DNA from: Afipia sp.
Lineage (GTDB): Bacteria; Pseudomonadota; Alphaproteobacteria; Rhizobiales; Xanthobacteraceae
Assembly: GCA_024707075.1 (NCBI GenBank)
Contig: JANQAK010000003.1
Location: 1,674,001 to 1,738,000, forward strand
Direction: 5' to 3'
Length of the DNA stretch: 64,000 nt
Shown: one piece after another, positions 9,763 to 20,131 of the stretch
Position numbering within the stretch: the first letter of the stretch is position 1
Layout: the number at the start of each line of letters is the position of its first letter
The notes under the pieces: model-generated
The model's input: the letters and a program-made list of their open reading frames with translations, nothing else
Databases searched by the model: none
Told to the model about the DNA's origin: nothing
Position numbers and translations under genes: made by a program

Positions 9763-9885
9763 GGTCGTCCCGGTGCAGGCCGGGACCCATCATCCCTGTC
9801 AGTATATCTTGTAAAGAGATATTTGATCGACCTGCCCAAATCGATCAGCCGGTGGTTATGGGTCCCGGCCTGCGCCGGGACGACT
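9763..9885. repeat. family A composite inverted-repeat element
   Basis: gtcgtcccggtgcaggccgggacccat ... atgggtcccggcctgcgccgggacgac. Confidence 0.85.
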
Positions 9886-9947
9886 CAATAACAGATAATG
9901 GATCGCTTACTTTCTTCCCCTCCCCCTCGTGGGAGGGAGAAAGAAAC

Positions 9948-10211
9948 TCACGTCTCCGCGACAGGGCCGATCTTCTTCTCCAGTGCCGCGATGCGCGTCT
10001 TCAGCGCCTCGTTTTCCTCGCGGGCGAGGCGAGCCATGTCCTTCACCGCCTCGAATTCCTCGCGCTTGACGAGATCGAGATCGCGCAGGACGCGCTCGGC
10101 CTGGCTGCGGATGACGGTTTCCACCTCGCGCTTGACGCCCTGAGCCGCGCCCGTGGCGTCGTTCATCAGGCGCGCGATTTCGTCAAAAAAACGGTTGCTG
10201 GTCTGGGTCAT
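9948..10211 (-). CDS. ubiK: accessory factor UbiK family protein (BMFP)
   Basis: MTQTSNRFFDEIARLMNDATGAAQGVKREVETVIRSQAERVLRDLDLVKREEFEAVKDMA... Confidence 0.85.
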   Translation of the reverse strand: MTQTSNRFFDEIARLMNDATGAAQGVKREVETVIRSQAERVLRDLDLVKREEFEAVKDMARLAREENEALKTRIAALEKKIGPVAET

Positions 10212-10336
10212 CGTCAAAACTCCGAAGGGCGAGTACCGTATATCACCTCCCAAAACAATGGTGATAGCCATGCCGGGACGCAAGATGTAAGACCCCTCCT
10301 TAAGGCATTCGTCCGCCGCCGGAAATCGTCCTGCCC

Positions 10337-11182
10337 ATGCTGACCATCGCTTTTCCCGTGTTCGACCCCGTCGCCATCGCCATCGGACCGATCGCGATCC
10401 GCTGGTACGCGCTGGCCTATATCGGCGGCATCATGCTGGGCTGGATGTATGCGCGCAAGATCATCCGCAGCGAGCGGCTGTGGGGCGGCAAGGCTCCGTT
10501 CACGGTGGTGGATTTCGACGACTTCATCCTGTGGGTGACGCTCGGAATCATTCTGGGTGGCCGCACCGGCTACGTGCTGTTCTACAATCTCGGCTTCTTC
10601 ACACAGCATCCCGGCGAAATCTTCAAGCTGTGGACCGGCGGCATGTCGTTCCACGGCGGCTTCCTCGGCTGCGTGATCGCGGTGCTGCTGTTCGGCTGGA
10701 AGCGGAACATTTCGGTACTCTCGCTCGGCGACGTCACCTGCGCCGTCGGCCCCATCGGCCTGCTGCTCGGACGCCTGGCGAATTTCATCAACAGCGAGTT
10801 GTGGGGCCGTCACGCCGACGCCAGCGTGCCGTGGGCGATGGTATTCCCGAACGGCGGCCCGCTGCCGCGCCACCCGAGCCAGCTTTACGAAGCAGGCCTC
10901 GAAGGCATCGTGCTATTCATCCTGCTGGCGCTGCTGATTCAAGGCGGCGCGCTGAAGCGGCCCGGCCTCATCATCGGCGCCTTCGCAACGATTTACGGCG
11001 GGGCCCGCATCACCGGTGAGTTTTTCCGCGAACCCGATCCGCAACTCGGATTCCTGTGGGGCGGGCTGACGATGGGAATGCTATTGTCGGTTCCCATGAT
11101 CCTCGCCGGCCTCGCGTTCATGATCGCGGCATGGCGGCGGCGCGCGCAAACGCCGGATCAACAGGCGTCCAAGGCGTCATAA
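10337..11182 (+). CDS. lgt: prolipoprotein diacylglyceryl transferase
   Basis: [45 protein letters not shown] signature. Confidence 0.95.
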   Translation: MLTIAFPVFDPVAIAIGPIAIRWYALAYIGGIMLGWMYARKIIRSERLWGGKAPFTVVDFDDFILWVTLGIILGGRTGYVLFYNLGFFTQHPGEIFKLWTGGMSFHGGFLGCVIAVLLFGWKRNISVLSLGDVTCAVGPIGLLLGRLANFINSELWGRHADASVPWAMVFPNGGPLPRHPSQLYEAGLEGIVLFILLALLIQGGALKRPGLIIGAFATIYGGARITGEFFREPDPQLGFLWGGLTMGMLLSVPMILAGLAFMIAAWRRRAQTPDQQASKAS

Positions 11183-11233
11183 TATCGTAAGGTTATATTG
11201 CGCACTCGATTCTGATCTCTGTGAAAGATTGCC

Positions 11234-12358
11234 GTGTCCAATTATTCGCCGCTTGAAACCATCATCCGGAAGCAGATCGCCGCCACCGGCCCGATGCCGG
11301 TGTCGCGCTACATGCAGATTTGCCTGACGCATCCGGAGTATGGCTACTATCTCAAGCGCGATCCGCTCGGCCGCGACGGCGATTTCACCACCGCGCCCGA
11401 AATCAGCCAGATGTTCGGCGAACTGGTCGGGCTATGGGCGGCGTCGGTGTGGAATGCGATGGGCATGCCGCAGGAGGTCAAGTTCATCGAACTCGGACCG
11501 GGCCGCGGCACCATGATGGCGGACGCGCTGCGCGCAGTGCGGATTCTGCCGGCATTCCACGAGGCGATCAGCGTGCATCTGGTGGAGGCGAGTCCGACGC
11601 TGCGCGACAAGCAGCGCGAGAAGCTGGCCGAGACCGCGTATGTGGAATGGTATGACAGCATCGACGACGTTCCCGAGGGGCCAGCGATCATCCTCGCCAA
11701 CGAATTCTTCGATGCGCTGCCGATCCATCAGGCAATCAAGCAGGACGACGGCTGGCACGAGCGTGTCATCGAGATCGATGACGATATTCTCGCCTATGGC
11801 ATTGCTAGGGATCCGATGCCGCGCTTCGAGGTCTTGCTGCCGCCGGTGGTGCGCGCCGCGCCGAATGGCGCGATCTTCGAATGGCGGCCTGACAACCAGA
11901 TCATCACCATCGCGCGCCGCCTGCGCGATCAGGGCGGCGCGGCGCTGATCATCGACTACGGTCATCTGCGCAGCGACGCCGGCGACACCTTCCAGGCCAT
12001 AGCGCGGCATAATTACACCAATCCGCTGAAGAATGCGGGCCTCGCCGACGTCACCGCGCATGTGGATTTTCAGGCGCTCGCCCGCGCCGCTGAGGATGTC
12101 GGTGCGCGCGCGCATGGTCCGGTCGAGCAAGGCGCGTTCCTCAACCGGCTCGGCATCGAAACCCGCGCGCAGGCGCTGTCGAAGAACGCCTCGGAAGACG
12201 GTGCGAAGGCCATCGCCGCGGCGCTGAAGCGCCTCACCGGCCCGAGCCCCGAGGGCATGGGCTCGCTGTTCAAGGTGCTCGGCGTGTCGCATCCCGATAT
12301 TGAAACGCTGGCAGCCTTGTCCGATCAGGGCTCACCCGGCGGAGCATCGAAGTCATGA
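11234..12358 (+). CDS. class I SAM-dependent methyltransferase (MidA/NDUFAF7-like)
   Basis: PMPVSRYMQICLTHPEYGYYLKRDPLGRDGDFTTAPEISQMFGELVGLW. Confidence 0.9.
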   Translation: MSNYSPLETIIRKQIAATGPMPVSRYMQICLTHPEYGYYLKRDPLGRDGDFTTAPEISQMFGELVGLWAASVWNAMGMPQEVKFIELGPGRGTMMADALRAVRILPAFHEAISVHLVEASPTLRDKQREKLAETAYVEWYDSIDDVPEGPAIILANEFFDALPIHQAIKQDDGWHERVIEIDDDILAYGIARDPMPRFEVLLPPVVRAAPNGAIFEWRPDNQIITIARRLRDQGGAALIIDYGHLRSDAGDTFQAIARHNYTNPLKNAGLADVTAHVDFQALARAAEDVGARAHGPVEQGAFLNRLGIETRAQALSKNASEDGAKAIAAALKRLTGPSPEGMGSLFKVLGVSHPDIETLAALSDQGSPGGASKS

Positions 12359-13122
12359 CGTTCGGATCGTCGCTACTGTCGGCCGTCCCCGGCCTGCGTC
12401 ACGCATTTTTCACGCGCGAAGGCGGCGTCTCCAGCGGCATCTATGCAAGCCTCAACGGCGGCGTCGGTTCGAACGACGATGCCGCGCATGTCACCGAGAA
12501 CCGCCGCCGCATGGCGGAGCATCTGGGTGTCGCACCGGCGCGGTTTCTCACCGTGTTCCAGATTCATTCGCCCGATGTCGCTATCGCCACCGCTCCGTGG
12601 GACACGGAATCGCGCCCGCGCGCCGATGCAATGGTGACGAAAATTCCCGGTCTCGCCATCGGCGTCACCGCCGCCGATTGCGGGCCGATCCTGTTCGCCG
12701 ATCCGATGGCCCGCGTGATCGGCGCGGCCCATGCCGGCTGGAAAGGTGCGTTCGGCGGCGTGCTCGAGAACACGATTGGGGCGATGGAAGAACTCGGCGC
12801 GTCGCGCGGCACGATCATCGCCGCGATCGGTCCGCTGATCCGCCAGCCGAGTTACGAGGTCGGCGCGGAATTCATCGCGCGCTTCGCGGAAGCCGACAAG
12901 GACAACGCACGCTTCTTCGTGCCGTCCTCCCGCACGGACCATGCGATGTTCGATCTCGCGAACTATATCCGGCAGCGGCTGGAGCGGGCAGGCATTCTGA
13001 TGATCGACGATACCGGCGTCGATACCTACGCGGACGAACGGCTGTTCAGCTATCGCCGCTCGGTTCACCGCAAGGAGCCGGACTATGGCCGCAACATCCA
13101 CGCCATCGTGCTGGAAAGCTGA
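12355..13122 (+). CDS. pgeF: peptidoglycan editing factor PgeF (YfiH/polyphenol oxidase family)
   Basis: RHAFFTREGGVSSGIYASLNGG; VTAADCGPILFAD; GAAHAGWKGAFGG. Confidence 0.92.
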   Translation: MTFGSSLLSAVPGLRHAFFTREGGVSSGIYASLNGGVGSNDDAAHVTENRRRMAEHLGVAPARFLTVFQIHSPDVAIATAPWDTESRPRADAMVTKIPGLAIGVTAADCGPILFADPMARVIGAAHAGWKGAFGGVLENTIGAMEELGASRGTIIAAIGPLIRQPSYEVGAEFIARFAEADKDNARFFVPSSRTDHAMFDLANYIRQRLERAGILMIDDTGVDTYADERLFSYRRSVHRKEPDYGRNIHAIVLES

Positions 13123-13141
13123 ACGATCAGACCTTCCTCGC

Positions 13142-13242
13142 CGTCACTCTGAGGAGCCGTAGCGAAGCGGAGGCCTCGAAGGGCGACGGCAATGAATCGT
13201 CATCCTTCGAGGCTCGCAAGAGCTCGCACCTCAGAATGACGA
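13142..13242. repeat. family D intergenic inverted-repeat element
   Basis: cgtcactctgaggagc...gcctcgaagggcgacg...cgtcatccttcgaggctcgc...cacctcagaatgacga. Confidence 0.8.
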
Positions 13243-13352
13243 ATCTTGTGATCGCGCCGCCACCGCTCCGCCCTAGACCTTAACGCATTTTAACGGTATC
13301 GCTCGATCCGGCCCAGCGGCGCGTCAGATGTCCGCGGGACAGGGATTTCGGG

Positions 13353-13979
13353 ATGGCGTCGCGTATGAATTCCGGACTGCGCGCAATACGCGGGATGTCG
13401 CTGCACCGTTTGCGGCTCCCTGCGCTGTTTGCCGTGCTGTGCATCACTTCAGGATGCGCAGGCGGCGGTGCGATGACGGTTTCGACCGGTCAATCCTTCG
13501 GCCCGACTGTCGCCTTCGAATCCGTGGATGGCCCGCCGCCACAGGTGTTCGACCGGCTGGTGCGCGCGCTGGAAGCCGAATCCACCGCCCGCAGTTTCAC
13601 CATCGTCTCGCGCGAGGCCCCCGCTTCATACCGCGTCCGCAGCTATCTGTCGGCGCAGGTCCGGCGCGGCCGGACAGTCATCGCCTGGGTCTGGGACGTC
13701 TACGACCGGGATCAGCAGCGCGCCGTCCGCCTCAGCGGCGAGGAACCCGGCGGCAAGGGCGGCCGCGACGCCTGGGCCACAGCGGACGATCAGTTGATGC
13801 GCCGAATCGCGCTCTCCGGACTAAACGGCCTCAACGGTCTTATCAACGGCACCGCCCCGGCGCAGGACGATCCCGCCCCCGCCGCGCCCCGTTCCGGCCC
13901 CGCCATCGCGCAGACGGACGAAAATCGGCCTGAATCGGTGTCCGGACAAATGCAGACGCTGGCTTTCAGCGCCCATTAA
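13353..13979 (+). CDS. hypothetical lipoprotein
   Basis: lipobox-like LFAVLCITSGC after a basic N-terminus; uninterrupted ORF. Confidence 0.65.
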   Translation: MASRMNSGLRAIRGMSLHRLRLPALFAVLCITSGCAGGGAMTVSTGQSFGPTVAFESVDGPPPQVFDRLVRALEAESTARSFTIVSREAPASYRVRSYLSAQVRRGRTVIAWVWDVYDRDQQRAVRLSGEEPGGKGGRDAWATADDQLMRRIALSGLNGLNGLINGTAPAQDDPAPAAPRSGPAIAQTDENRPESVSGQMQTLAFSAH

Positions 13980-14118
13980 GGATGCAGAGGCGACCGGACG
14001 CCTGTTTTTGCAGGAAAACGTGCTCAAACCCTTGGCTTTGTATTGCCAGCCTTGTTCGGTCCTTGTTATCACGCGCCTGCGAAAGCGCAGGTAACCGGTT
14101 CCACAGGCAGTAGCTGAT

Positions 14119-15114
14119 ATGTTGAAAAGCGTTTCCCCCACGTCGCGAGGAGAGGCTGCGATTTCAGCTAAGAATGGCTCCATCAAGCTGGTCGCCGGCA
14201 ATTCGAACCCCGAATTGGCCGCCGAGATCGCGTCGTGGCTCAACCTGCCGATGACGAAGGCGAGCGTGCGCCGCTTCGCCGACATGGAAGTGTTCGTCGA
14301 GATTCAGGAAAACGTGCGCGGGTCGGATGTCTTCATCATCCAGTCGACCTCGTATCCCGCCAACGATCACCTGATGGAATTGCTGATCATCACCGACGCG
14401 CTGCGCCGCGCCTCCGCGCGCCGCATCACCGCCGTCATCCCTTACTTCGGCTACGCCCGGCAGGATCGCAAAGCCGGACCGCGCACGCCGATCTCCGCCA
14501 AGCTGGTCGCCAATCTCATTACCCATGCCGGTGCCGACCGCGTGATGACGCTGGATCTTCACGCCGGACAGATTCAGGGCTTCTTCGATATTCCCACCGA
14601 CAACCTCTACGCCTCGCCGGTGATGGTGCGCGACATCAAGGAGAAGTTCGACCTCGCCAACGTCATGGTGGTGTCGCCGGACGTCGGCGGCGTGGTCCGC
14701 GCCCGCGGCCTTGCCAAGCGCATCAACGCGCCGCTGGCCATCATCGACAAGCGGCGCGAGCGCGCCGGCGAGTCCGAAGTCATGAACGTGATCGGCGACG
14801 TCGCCGGATACACCTGCATTCTGGTCGACGACATCGTCGACTCCGGCGGCACTTTGGTGAATGCCGCCGACGCCCTTCTCGCCAATGGCGCGAAGGACGT
14901 CTACGCCTACATCACCCACGGCGTTCTCTCCGGCGGAGCGGTAGCCCGCATCACCTCGTCGCGGCTCAAGGAACTGGTCATCACCGACTCGATCCAGCCC
15001 ACCGACGCCATGCGCAAGGCCGGCAACATCCGCGTGTTGTCAATCGCCTCCCTGATCGGCGAAGCCATCGGCCGCACCGCATCCGAAGAATCAGTGTCGA
15101 GCCTGTTCGACTGA
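14119..15114 (+). CDS. prs: ribose-phosphate pyrophosphokinase (start may be further downstream)
   Basis: [21 protein letters not shown]...[10 protein letters not shown]...[18 protein letters not shown] motif. Confidence 0.95.
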   Translation: MLKSVSPTSRGEAAISAKNGSIKLVAGNSNPELAAEIASWLNLPMTKASVRRFADMEVFVEIQENVRGSDVFIIQSTSYPANDHLMELLIITDALRRASARRITAVIPYFGYARQDRKAGPRTPISAKLVANLITHAGADRVMTLDLHAGQIQGFFDIPTDNLYASPVMVRDIKEKFDLANVMVVSPDVGGVVRARGLAKRINAPLAIIDKRRERAGESEVMNVIGDVAGYTCILVDDIVDSGGTLVNAADALLANGAKDVYAYITHGVLSGGAVARITSSRLKELVITDSIQPTDAMRKAGNIRVLSIASLIGEAIGRTASEESVSSLFD

Positions 15115-15549
15115 TTTCGTCGGCTTTCAAAATATTTTTGCTCTCCCTCTGCGCGCAACGCGCGCGCGCGACTCGTTTTCCGCGAATCCGATTCCGTTTT
15201 GTTCTCGCTCGCAGTGCCGCCGCAGCGCGCGCGATTGCCCGATAAGCACATGCGCTGACTCAGGAATTTGCCCGGCGCGATGCAAGACGGGACGGCATGT
15301 TTGCCGGCCGTGCTTAATCTGTTGAAGAGTCTGAAAATTAACCCATTGCCTGTGGACGGGATTCGCGGCGCCGTTGCGCGGATTCCGCAAATCACCGATC
15401 AATCTTGTTACAAGGTTGCCGTTGCGGCGCACGATCCGAAAGCCGGGCCGTCATGATCGTAAACGGAGAACTTGCAGCGACAGTCGTCGCTCGTTCTTTG
15501 CGTTTCGTTCGGCGTTTCACATCCCATGCTAACTCAGGGTGAAGGCAGC

Positions 15550-16050
15550 ATGTCCCATCTGGACATCATTACGGATTCGCGAAGCAGCCCGCTTTCGGTT
15601 GTCGAGGAGATCGCCTCCTCCAACGACTGGTCATTCGAACGCTCGGGCCAGGACGAGATCACGATCCTGACGCAGGGACAGTGGACCGATTATCAACTGT
15701 CCTTCACCTGGATGGGCGATATCGACGCGCTGCATCTGGCCTGCGCCTTCGACATGAAGATTCCGGAAGCCCGGCGCAGCGAAGTGCAGCGCCTGATCGC
15801 CGCGATCAACGAGCAATTGTGGGTGGGACATTTCGATGTCTGGCTCGCCACCGGCTCGGTGATGTACCGGCAGGCGCTGATCCTGCCGGGCGGCATCACG
15901 GCGACGCCTGCGCAATGCGAAATGATGCTGGAAGGCGCGCTGCACGCCTGCGAGCGCTACTATCCGGCGCTGCAATTCGTGACCTGGGCCGGCAAGACCG
16001 CGTCCGAGGCCATGACCGCGGCGATGTTCGACACGGCGGGCGAGGCGTAG
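15550..16050 (+). CDS. YbjN domain-containing protein
   Basis: MSHLDIITDSRSSPLSVVEEIASSNDWSFERSGQDEITILTQGQWTDYQLSFTW...; in-frame ATG at 15550. Confidence 0.8.
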   Translation: MSHLDIITDSRSSPLSVVEEIASSNDWSFERSGQDEITILTQGQWTDYQLSFTWMGDIDALHLACAFDMKIPEARRSEVQRLIAAINEQLWVGHFDVWLATGSVMYRQALILPGGITATPAQCEMMLEGALHACERYYPALQFVTWAGKTASEAMTAAMFDTAGEA

Positions 16051-16100
16051 GTCTCGTTTATCGAACGAGAGCTCGTCCGGGCGCTTACCAAACATGCAAT

Positions 16101-16212
16101 GTCGTCCCCGCGAAAGCGGGGACCCATTCTTTGAATTGCGCGATAACTTGTTGCGCTCCCCCTCATTCAATAGAACTCTGTAGTTATGGGTCCCCGCTTT
16201 CGCGGGGACGAC
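16101..16212. repeat. family A composite inverted-repeat element
   Basis: gtcgtccccgcgaaagcggggacccatt ... tatgggtccccgctttcgcggggacgac. Confidence 0.85.
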
Positions 16213-16228
16213 CTGGGTGAATTGAATC

Positions 16229-17062
16229 ATGGCAACATCAACCTCCTCCGACGCGCTGAAAAATTTTTCCGGCACCCTCGTGCTTGCGGGCGCGGGCAAG
16301 ATGGGCGGCGCGATGCTGTCCGGCTGGCTGGCGCAAGGTCTCGACCCCAAACGCGTGGTTGTCATCGAGCCGCATCCCTCCGACGAGACCCGCGGCTTCG
16401 CATCGCGCGGCGTGCGCCTCAATCCGGATGCGAAAGACATCCACGCCGACGTACTGGTGGTCGCGGTGAAGCCGCAGATGTTTCGCGACGCCGGGCCGCA
16501 GCTCAAAGCACTGGTCGGTCCTTCCACATTGGTGGTCTCCATCATGGCGGGCACCACCATCGCAGGCATCACTGACGTCTGCGGCGGCAAGGTGATCCGC
16601 GCCATGCCGAACACGCCCGCTGCCATCGGGCGCGGCATCACGGTGGCGGTGGCCGCGCAGGGCGTCGCGCCCGAACAACGTGCGATCGCCGACGCGCTGC
16701 TCCGCGCCACCGGCGGCGTCGAATGGGTCGATGATGAAGCGCTGATGGATGCGGTCACCGCCGTGTCCGGCTCAGGGCCTGCCTATGTGTTCCTGCTGGC
16801 GGAAGAACTGGCGCGCGCCGGCGTCGCGGCGGGATTACCGGAGGCTCTCGCGACCAAACTCGCGCGTGAAACCGTGGCCGGCTCCGGCGAACTGCTGCAT
16901 CGCTCGGAGCTCGACAGCGCGACCTTGCGCCAAAACGTCACATCGCCCGGCGGCACCACGGCTGCCGCGCTCGATGTGCTGATGGGCCTTGAGGGCTTTC
17001 ATCCGCTACTCACCCGCGCCGTTGCGGCGGCGACGAAGCGATCGAAGGAACTGGCGAAATAG
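16229..17062 (+). CDS. proC: pyrroline-5-carboxylate reductase
   Basis: LVLAGAGKMGGAMLSGWLAQGLDP...; AVSGSGPAYVFLLAEELARAGVAAGLP. Confidence 0.95.
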   Translation: MATSTSSDALKNFSGTLVLAGAGKMGGAMLSGWLAQGLDPKRVVVIEPHPSDETRGFASRGVRLNPDAKDIHADVLVVAVKPQMFRDAGPQLKALVGPSTLVVSIMAGTTIAGITDVCGGKVIRAMPNTPAAIGRGITVAVAAQGVAPEQRAIADALLRATGGVEWVDDEALMDAVTAVSGSGPAYVFLLAEELARAGVAAGLPEALATKLARETVAGSGELLHRSELDSATLRQNVTSPGGTTAAALDVLMGLEGFHPLLTRAVAAATKRSKELAK

Positions 17063-17071
17063 TTTGGTTTC

Positions 17072-17217
17072 TTCCCTCTCCCCTTGTGGGAGAGGGTGGC
17101 GAAGTTGAGCGAAGCGAAACTGAGCCGGGTGAGGGGTCACGATTTTGAAGTGACATTCATACCCCTCACCCGCCCTCGCTATGCTCGGGCACCCTCTCCC
17201 ACAACGGGAGAGGGAAG
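17072..17217. repeat. family B intergenic inverted-repeat element
   Basis: ccctctccccttgtgggagaggg...gccgggtgaggggt ... acccctcacccgcc...accctctcccacaacgggagaggg. Confidence 0.85.
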
Positions 17218-17223
17218 AAAGAG

Positions 17224-18612
17224 CTACACCGGCACGCGCACGGTCGCCCGCAGCCCACCCAAGGGACTATCGCCCAGCGTGATATCGCCGCCATGCGAGC
17301 GCGCGATATCGCGGGCGATGGCAAGACCCAATCCCGTGCCGCCCTCGTCCTGATTGCGCGCATCGTCGAGGCGGAGGAACGGCTTGAACACCTCCTCGCG
17401 CATGTCGGGAGGAATGCCGGGACCGTCGTCGTCGATCGTCACCGTCAGATAGCGGTGATCGCGATGGCCGGTGATCGAAATGGCATTGGCATGCCGCGCG
17501 GCGTTCGACACCAGATTGGCGAGGCAGCGCTTGAACGCCGCCGGCTTCACGGTCACCAGCGGCTGGCCGTGGAACACGACGGTGGCGGCGTGACCGTGGC
17601 GCTCGGCGTCGCTGCGCAATTCTTCCAGCGCCTGCTCCATGTCGGTCGGCTGCGCCTGCTCGCCGCTGTCGCCGCGCGCGAAGGCGAGATACGCCTCCAG
17701 CATGCCGCTCATCTCGTCGACGTCCTTGCGCATGCCCTCGACTTCCGGGCTGTCGCCGATCAGCGCCATCTCCAGCTTGAAGCGCGTCAGGATGGTGCGC
17801 AGGTCGTGGCTGACGCCTGCCAGCATCGCGGTGCGCTGCTCGATGCTGCGCTCGACGCGGGATTTCATTTCCATGAAGGCCAGCGCCGCGCGCCGGACCT
17901 CGCGCGCGCCGCGCGGCCGGAAGTCCGGCACCTCACGGCCCTTGCCGAAACTTTCCGCGGCGTCCGCAAGCCGCAGGATCGGCTTGATCTGGTTGCGCAG
18001 GAACAGCACCGCCACGATCAGCAGGATCGACGAGGTGCCCACCATCCAGAAGATGAAGATTTCCGAATTCGACGCATAGGCTGCGCTGCGCTGCGCGAAC
18101 ACCCGCATCACGGTGTCGTCGAGCTTGATGCGGATTTCCACCAGCGACGAGCGCCCGACGGTATCGATCCAGAACGGCCGTCCGATCTGGCGCGAGAGCT
18201 GCACGGACAAGGTCTGGTCGAGCAGCGAGAAGAACGGCTTCGGCCCCGGCGCCGGCATGTCGTTGACGGGGAGAAAATCCAGCACAAGGCCGAGACGCTG
18301 CTGCGCGATCCGCTTGATCTGCGTGCGATCCTTGTCCTGCGGATAGGTCTTGTAGATGTCCATCAGCGCGGCGACGTCCTGCACCACGGCGGCGGACAGA
18401 CGCCGCGTCACCGTGTTCCAGTGCCGCTCCATGAAGACGAAGGCGACCACCGATTGCAGCACCACCATCGGCACGATGATAATGAGCAGCGCGCGGGCAT
18501 AGAGCCCCTTCGGCATCAGTTCCTTGAACCAGCGACCCAGCCATCCGCTGGCGCTGGACATGCGCCGCGACGCTGTGCGGATGAAGGTGAGGCCGGTGTC
18601 CAGCGTGCTCAC
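17224..18612 (-). CDS. two-component sensor histidine kinase (EnvZ/OmpR class)
   Basis: H box LAGVSHDLRTILTRFKLEMAL; N/G boxes LVSNAARHA, DDGPGIPPDMREEVFKPF, GTGLGLAIARDIARSHGG. Confidence 0.93.
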   Translation of the reverse strand: MSTLDTGLTFIRTASRRMSSASGWLGRWFKELMPKGLYARALLIIIVPMVVLQSVVAFVFMERHWNTVTRRLSAAVVQDVAALMDIYKTYPQDKDRTQIKRIAQQRLGLVLDFLPVNDMPAPGPKPFFSLLDQTLSVQLSRQIGRPFWIDTVGRSSLVEIRIKLDDTVMRVFAQRSAAYASNSEIFIFWMVGTSSILLIVAVLFLRNQIKPILRLADAAESFGKGREVPDFRPRGAREVRRAALAFMEMKSRVERSIEQRTAMLAGVSHDLRTILTRFKLEMALIGDSPEVEGMRKDVDEMSGMLEAYLAFARGDSGEQAQPTDMEQALEELRSDAERHGHAATVVFHGQPLVTVKPAAFKRCLANLVSNAARHANAISITGHRDHRYLTVTIDDDGPGIPPDMREEVFKPFLRLDDARNQDEGGTGLGLAIARDIARSHGGDITLGDSPLGGLRATVRVPV

Positions 18613-19290
18613 GGCGACGCCACGAGCCGATAGCCGATGCCGCGCACCGCTTGCAGGAACAGCGGATTGGCGGGATCGCGCTCGATTTTGCGTCGCAGCC
18701 GGTTGATCTGCACGTCCACCGCGCGCTCGTTCACCGAGCCGTCGCCGCCGGTGAGCGCGCCGCGCGGCACGGTCTCGCCCGGCGTCGATGAAAGAATGCG
18801 CAGCATGTCGCGCTCACGGTCGGTGAGATGGATGATCTTCTCGCCGTCGCGCAATTCGCCGCGCTCCAGATGATAGACGTATGGCCCGAACGCGACCGAC
18901 TCCACAGGCGGCGCGACGACCGGCGCCGCGCGCTTCAAAATGTTGGCGATGCGCAGCACAAGTTCGCGCGGCTCGAACGGCTTCGCCACATAGTCATCCG
19001 CGCCGATCTGCAATCCCTCGATCCGGCTTTCCGCTTCGTGCCGCGCGGTCAGCATGATGATCGGGACAGCGGAGGACGTGCGGATGAAACGCGCGAGATC
19101 GAATCCGGTCTCGCCCGGCATCATCACATCGAGGATCAGGAGATCGAAATGCAGCCCGAGCAGCTTGGCGCGCGCGTCGGCGGCACTTTTTGCGGTGGTG
19201 ACGCGATAGCCTTCGCCGGCGAGAAACCCGCGAGCAGATCGCGGATGCGGCGATCGTCATCGACCAGCAGAAGATGCGGCGCATCATCGG
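18609..19290 (-). pseudogene. OmpR-type response regulator, single-base frameshift near 19224-19226
   Basis: N-term LADDAPHLLLVDDDRRIRDLLAGF in ORF 19136..19930; rest MMPGETGFDLARFIRTSSAVPIIMLTAR...NRLRRKIERDPANPLFLQAVRGIGYRLV in ORF 18609..19127. Confidence 0.85.
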
Positions 19291-19890
19291 CCAGCTTCCG
19301 GCTGCTTCGCACCGATGTCACGGTCTCGCTCACCTTGCGTCCTTCGCCTTGCGGCCAGTCCTGGAGAATCACGTCCAGCACCTTGTCGGGATCCTCGTGG
19401 TCGATCATGCCGAGCAGGAACTGGCGCGCGCCGTCCGCCGCCGCCGGACTCATGCCTTCCAGCGCGCGGGTGATGCGCGCGGTCTGCAAACCGGCCAGCT
19501 TCACCACCAGGGCCTCGCCCTTTGCCGTGGCGAAAAGAAGACGCTGCCGCCGGTCGGCGTCGCCAGCCTTCTGGACGATATAGCCCTCGTCGAGAAGCTG
19601 CTTCAGCACACGGCCGAGTGACTGCTTGGTGATCCGCAGCACATCGAGCAGGTCGGCGACCTTCAGCCCCGGATAGCGGGTGACGAAGTGCACCACGCGG
19701 TGGTGGGCGCGGCCGAACCCGAATTCCTCCAGCACATGGTCGGCATCACCGACGAAGTCACGATAGGCGAAAAACAGCAGTTCGATGATGTCCCAGCGCT
19801 GATCGCTGTGAGGCGCGGACGCCCCAGCCCCATCCCGTGCGGGACCCTGCCCTGCACCTTGCGCCTTGAAATTTATGTCAGCCATATTGA
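19290..19890 (-). CDS. MarR family transcriptional regulator (approximate ends; no stop before the response regulator in this frame)
   Basis: HVLEEFGFGRAHHRVVHFVTRYPGLKVADLLDVLRITKQSLGRVLKQLLDEGYIVQKAGDADRRQRLLFATAKG. Confidence 0.85.
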
Positions 19891-20131
19891 CATATCTTGG
19901 GTTCAAAGTTACAAAAAGGTCAGGCTTCACGAAATATTCGGATATTTCGCCGCCCGCAGTATCCTTCGACGATCCTCGAAACAGGAGCGTCCGGCCGGAT
20001 ACGAAGCGAATTTTTCCGCCGTGCGATTGTCGGTCGACATTCCACGAAACATACTGGACTTAACCGCTCACGACAAACGAACGAGCACCTGCCGGCTCCT
20101 GAGACTGGACCGGCCGATCTGGAGGATACCC

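Noticed and set aside
15130-15545. Intergenic region prs-ybjN as a riboswitch or sRNA
   Set aside because: GC-rich with scattered short dyads but no recognisable aptamer or strong terminator; not enough to support a call.
16238-16678. Antisense ORF opposite proC (and many similar long antisense or alternate-frame ORFs, e.g. 3941..4813, 12373..13101, 36226..37674, 51866..54292, 54363..55562)
   Set aside because: Long spurious frames are expected in GC-rich DNA. Translations are Arg/His/Asp-rich with no family resemblance, and they fully overlap recognised genes.
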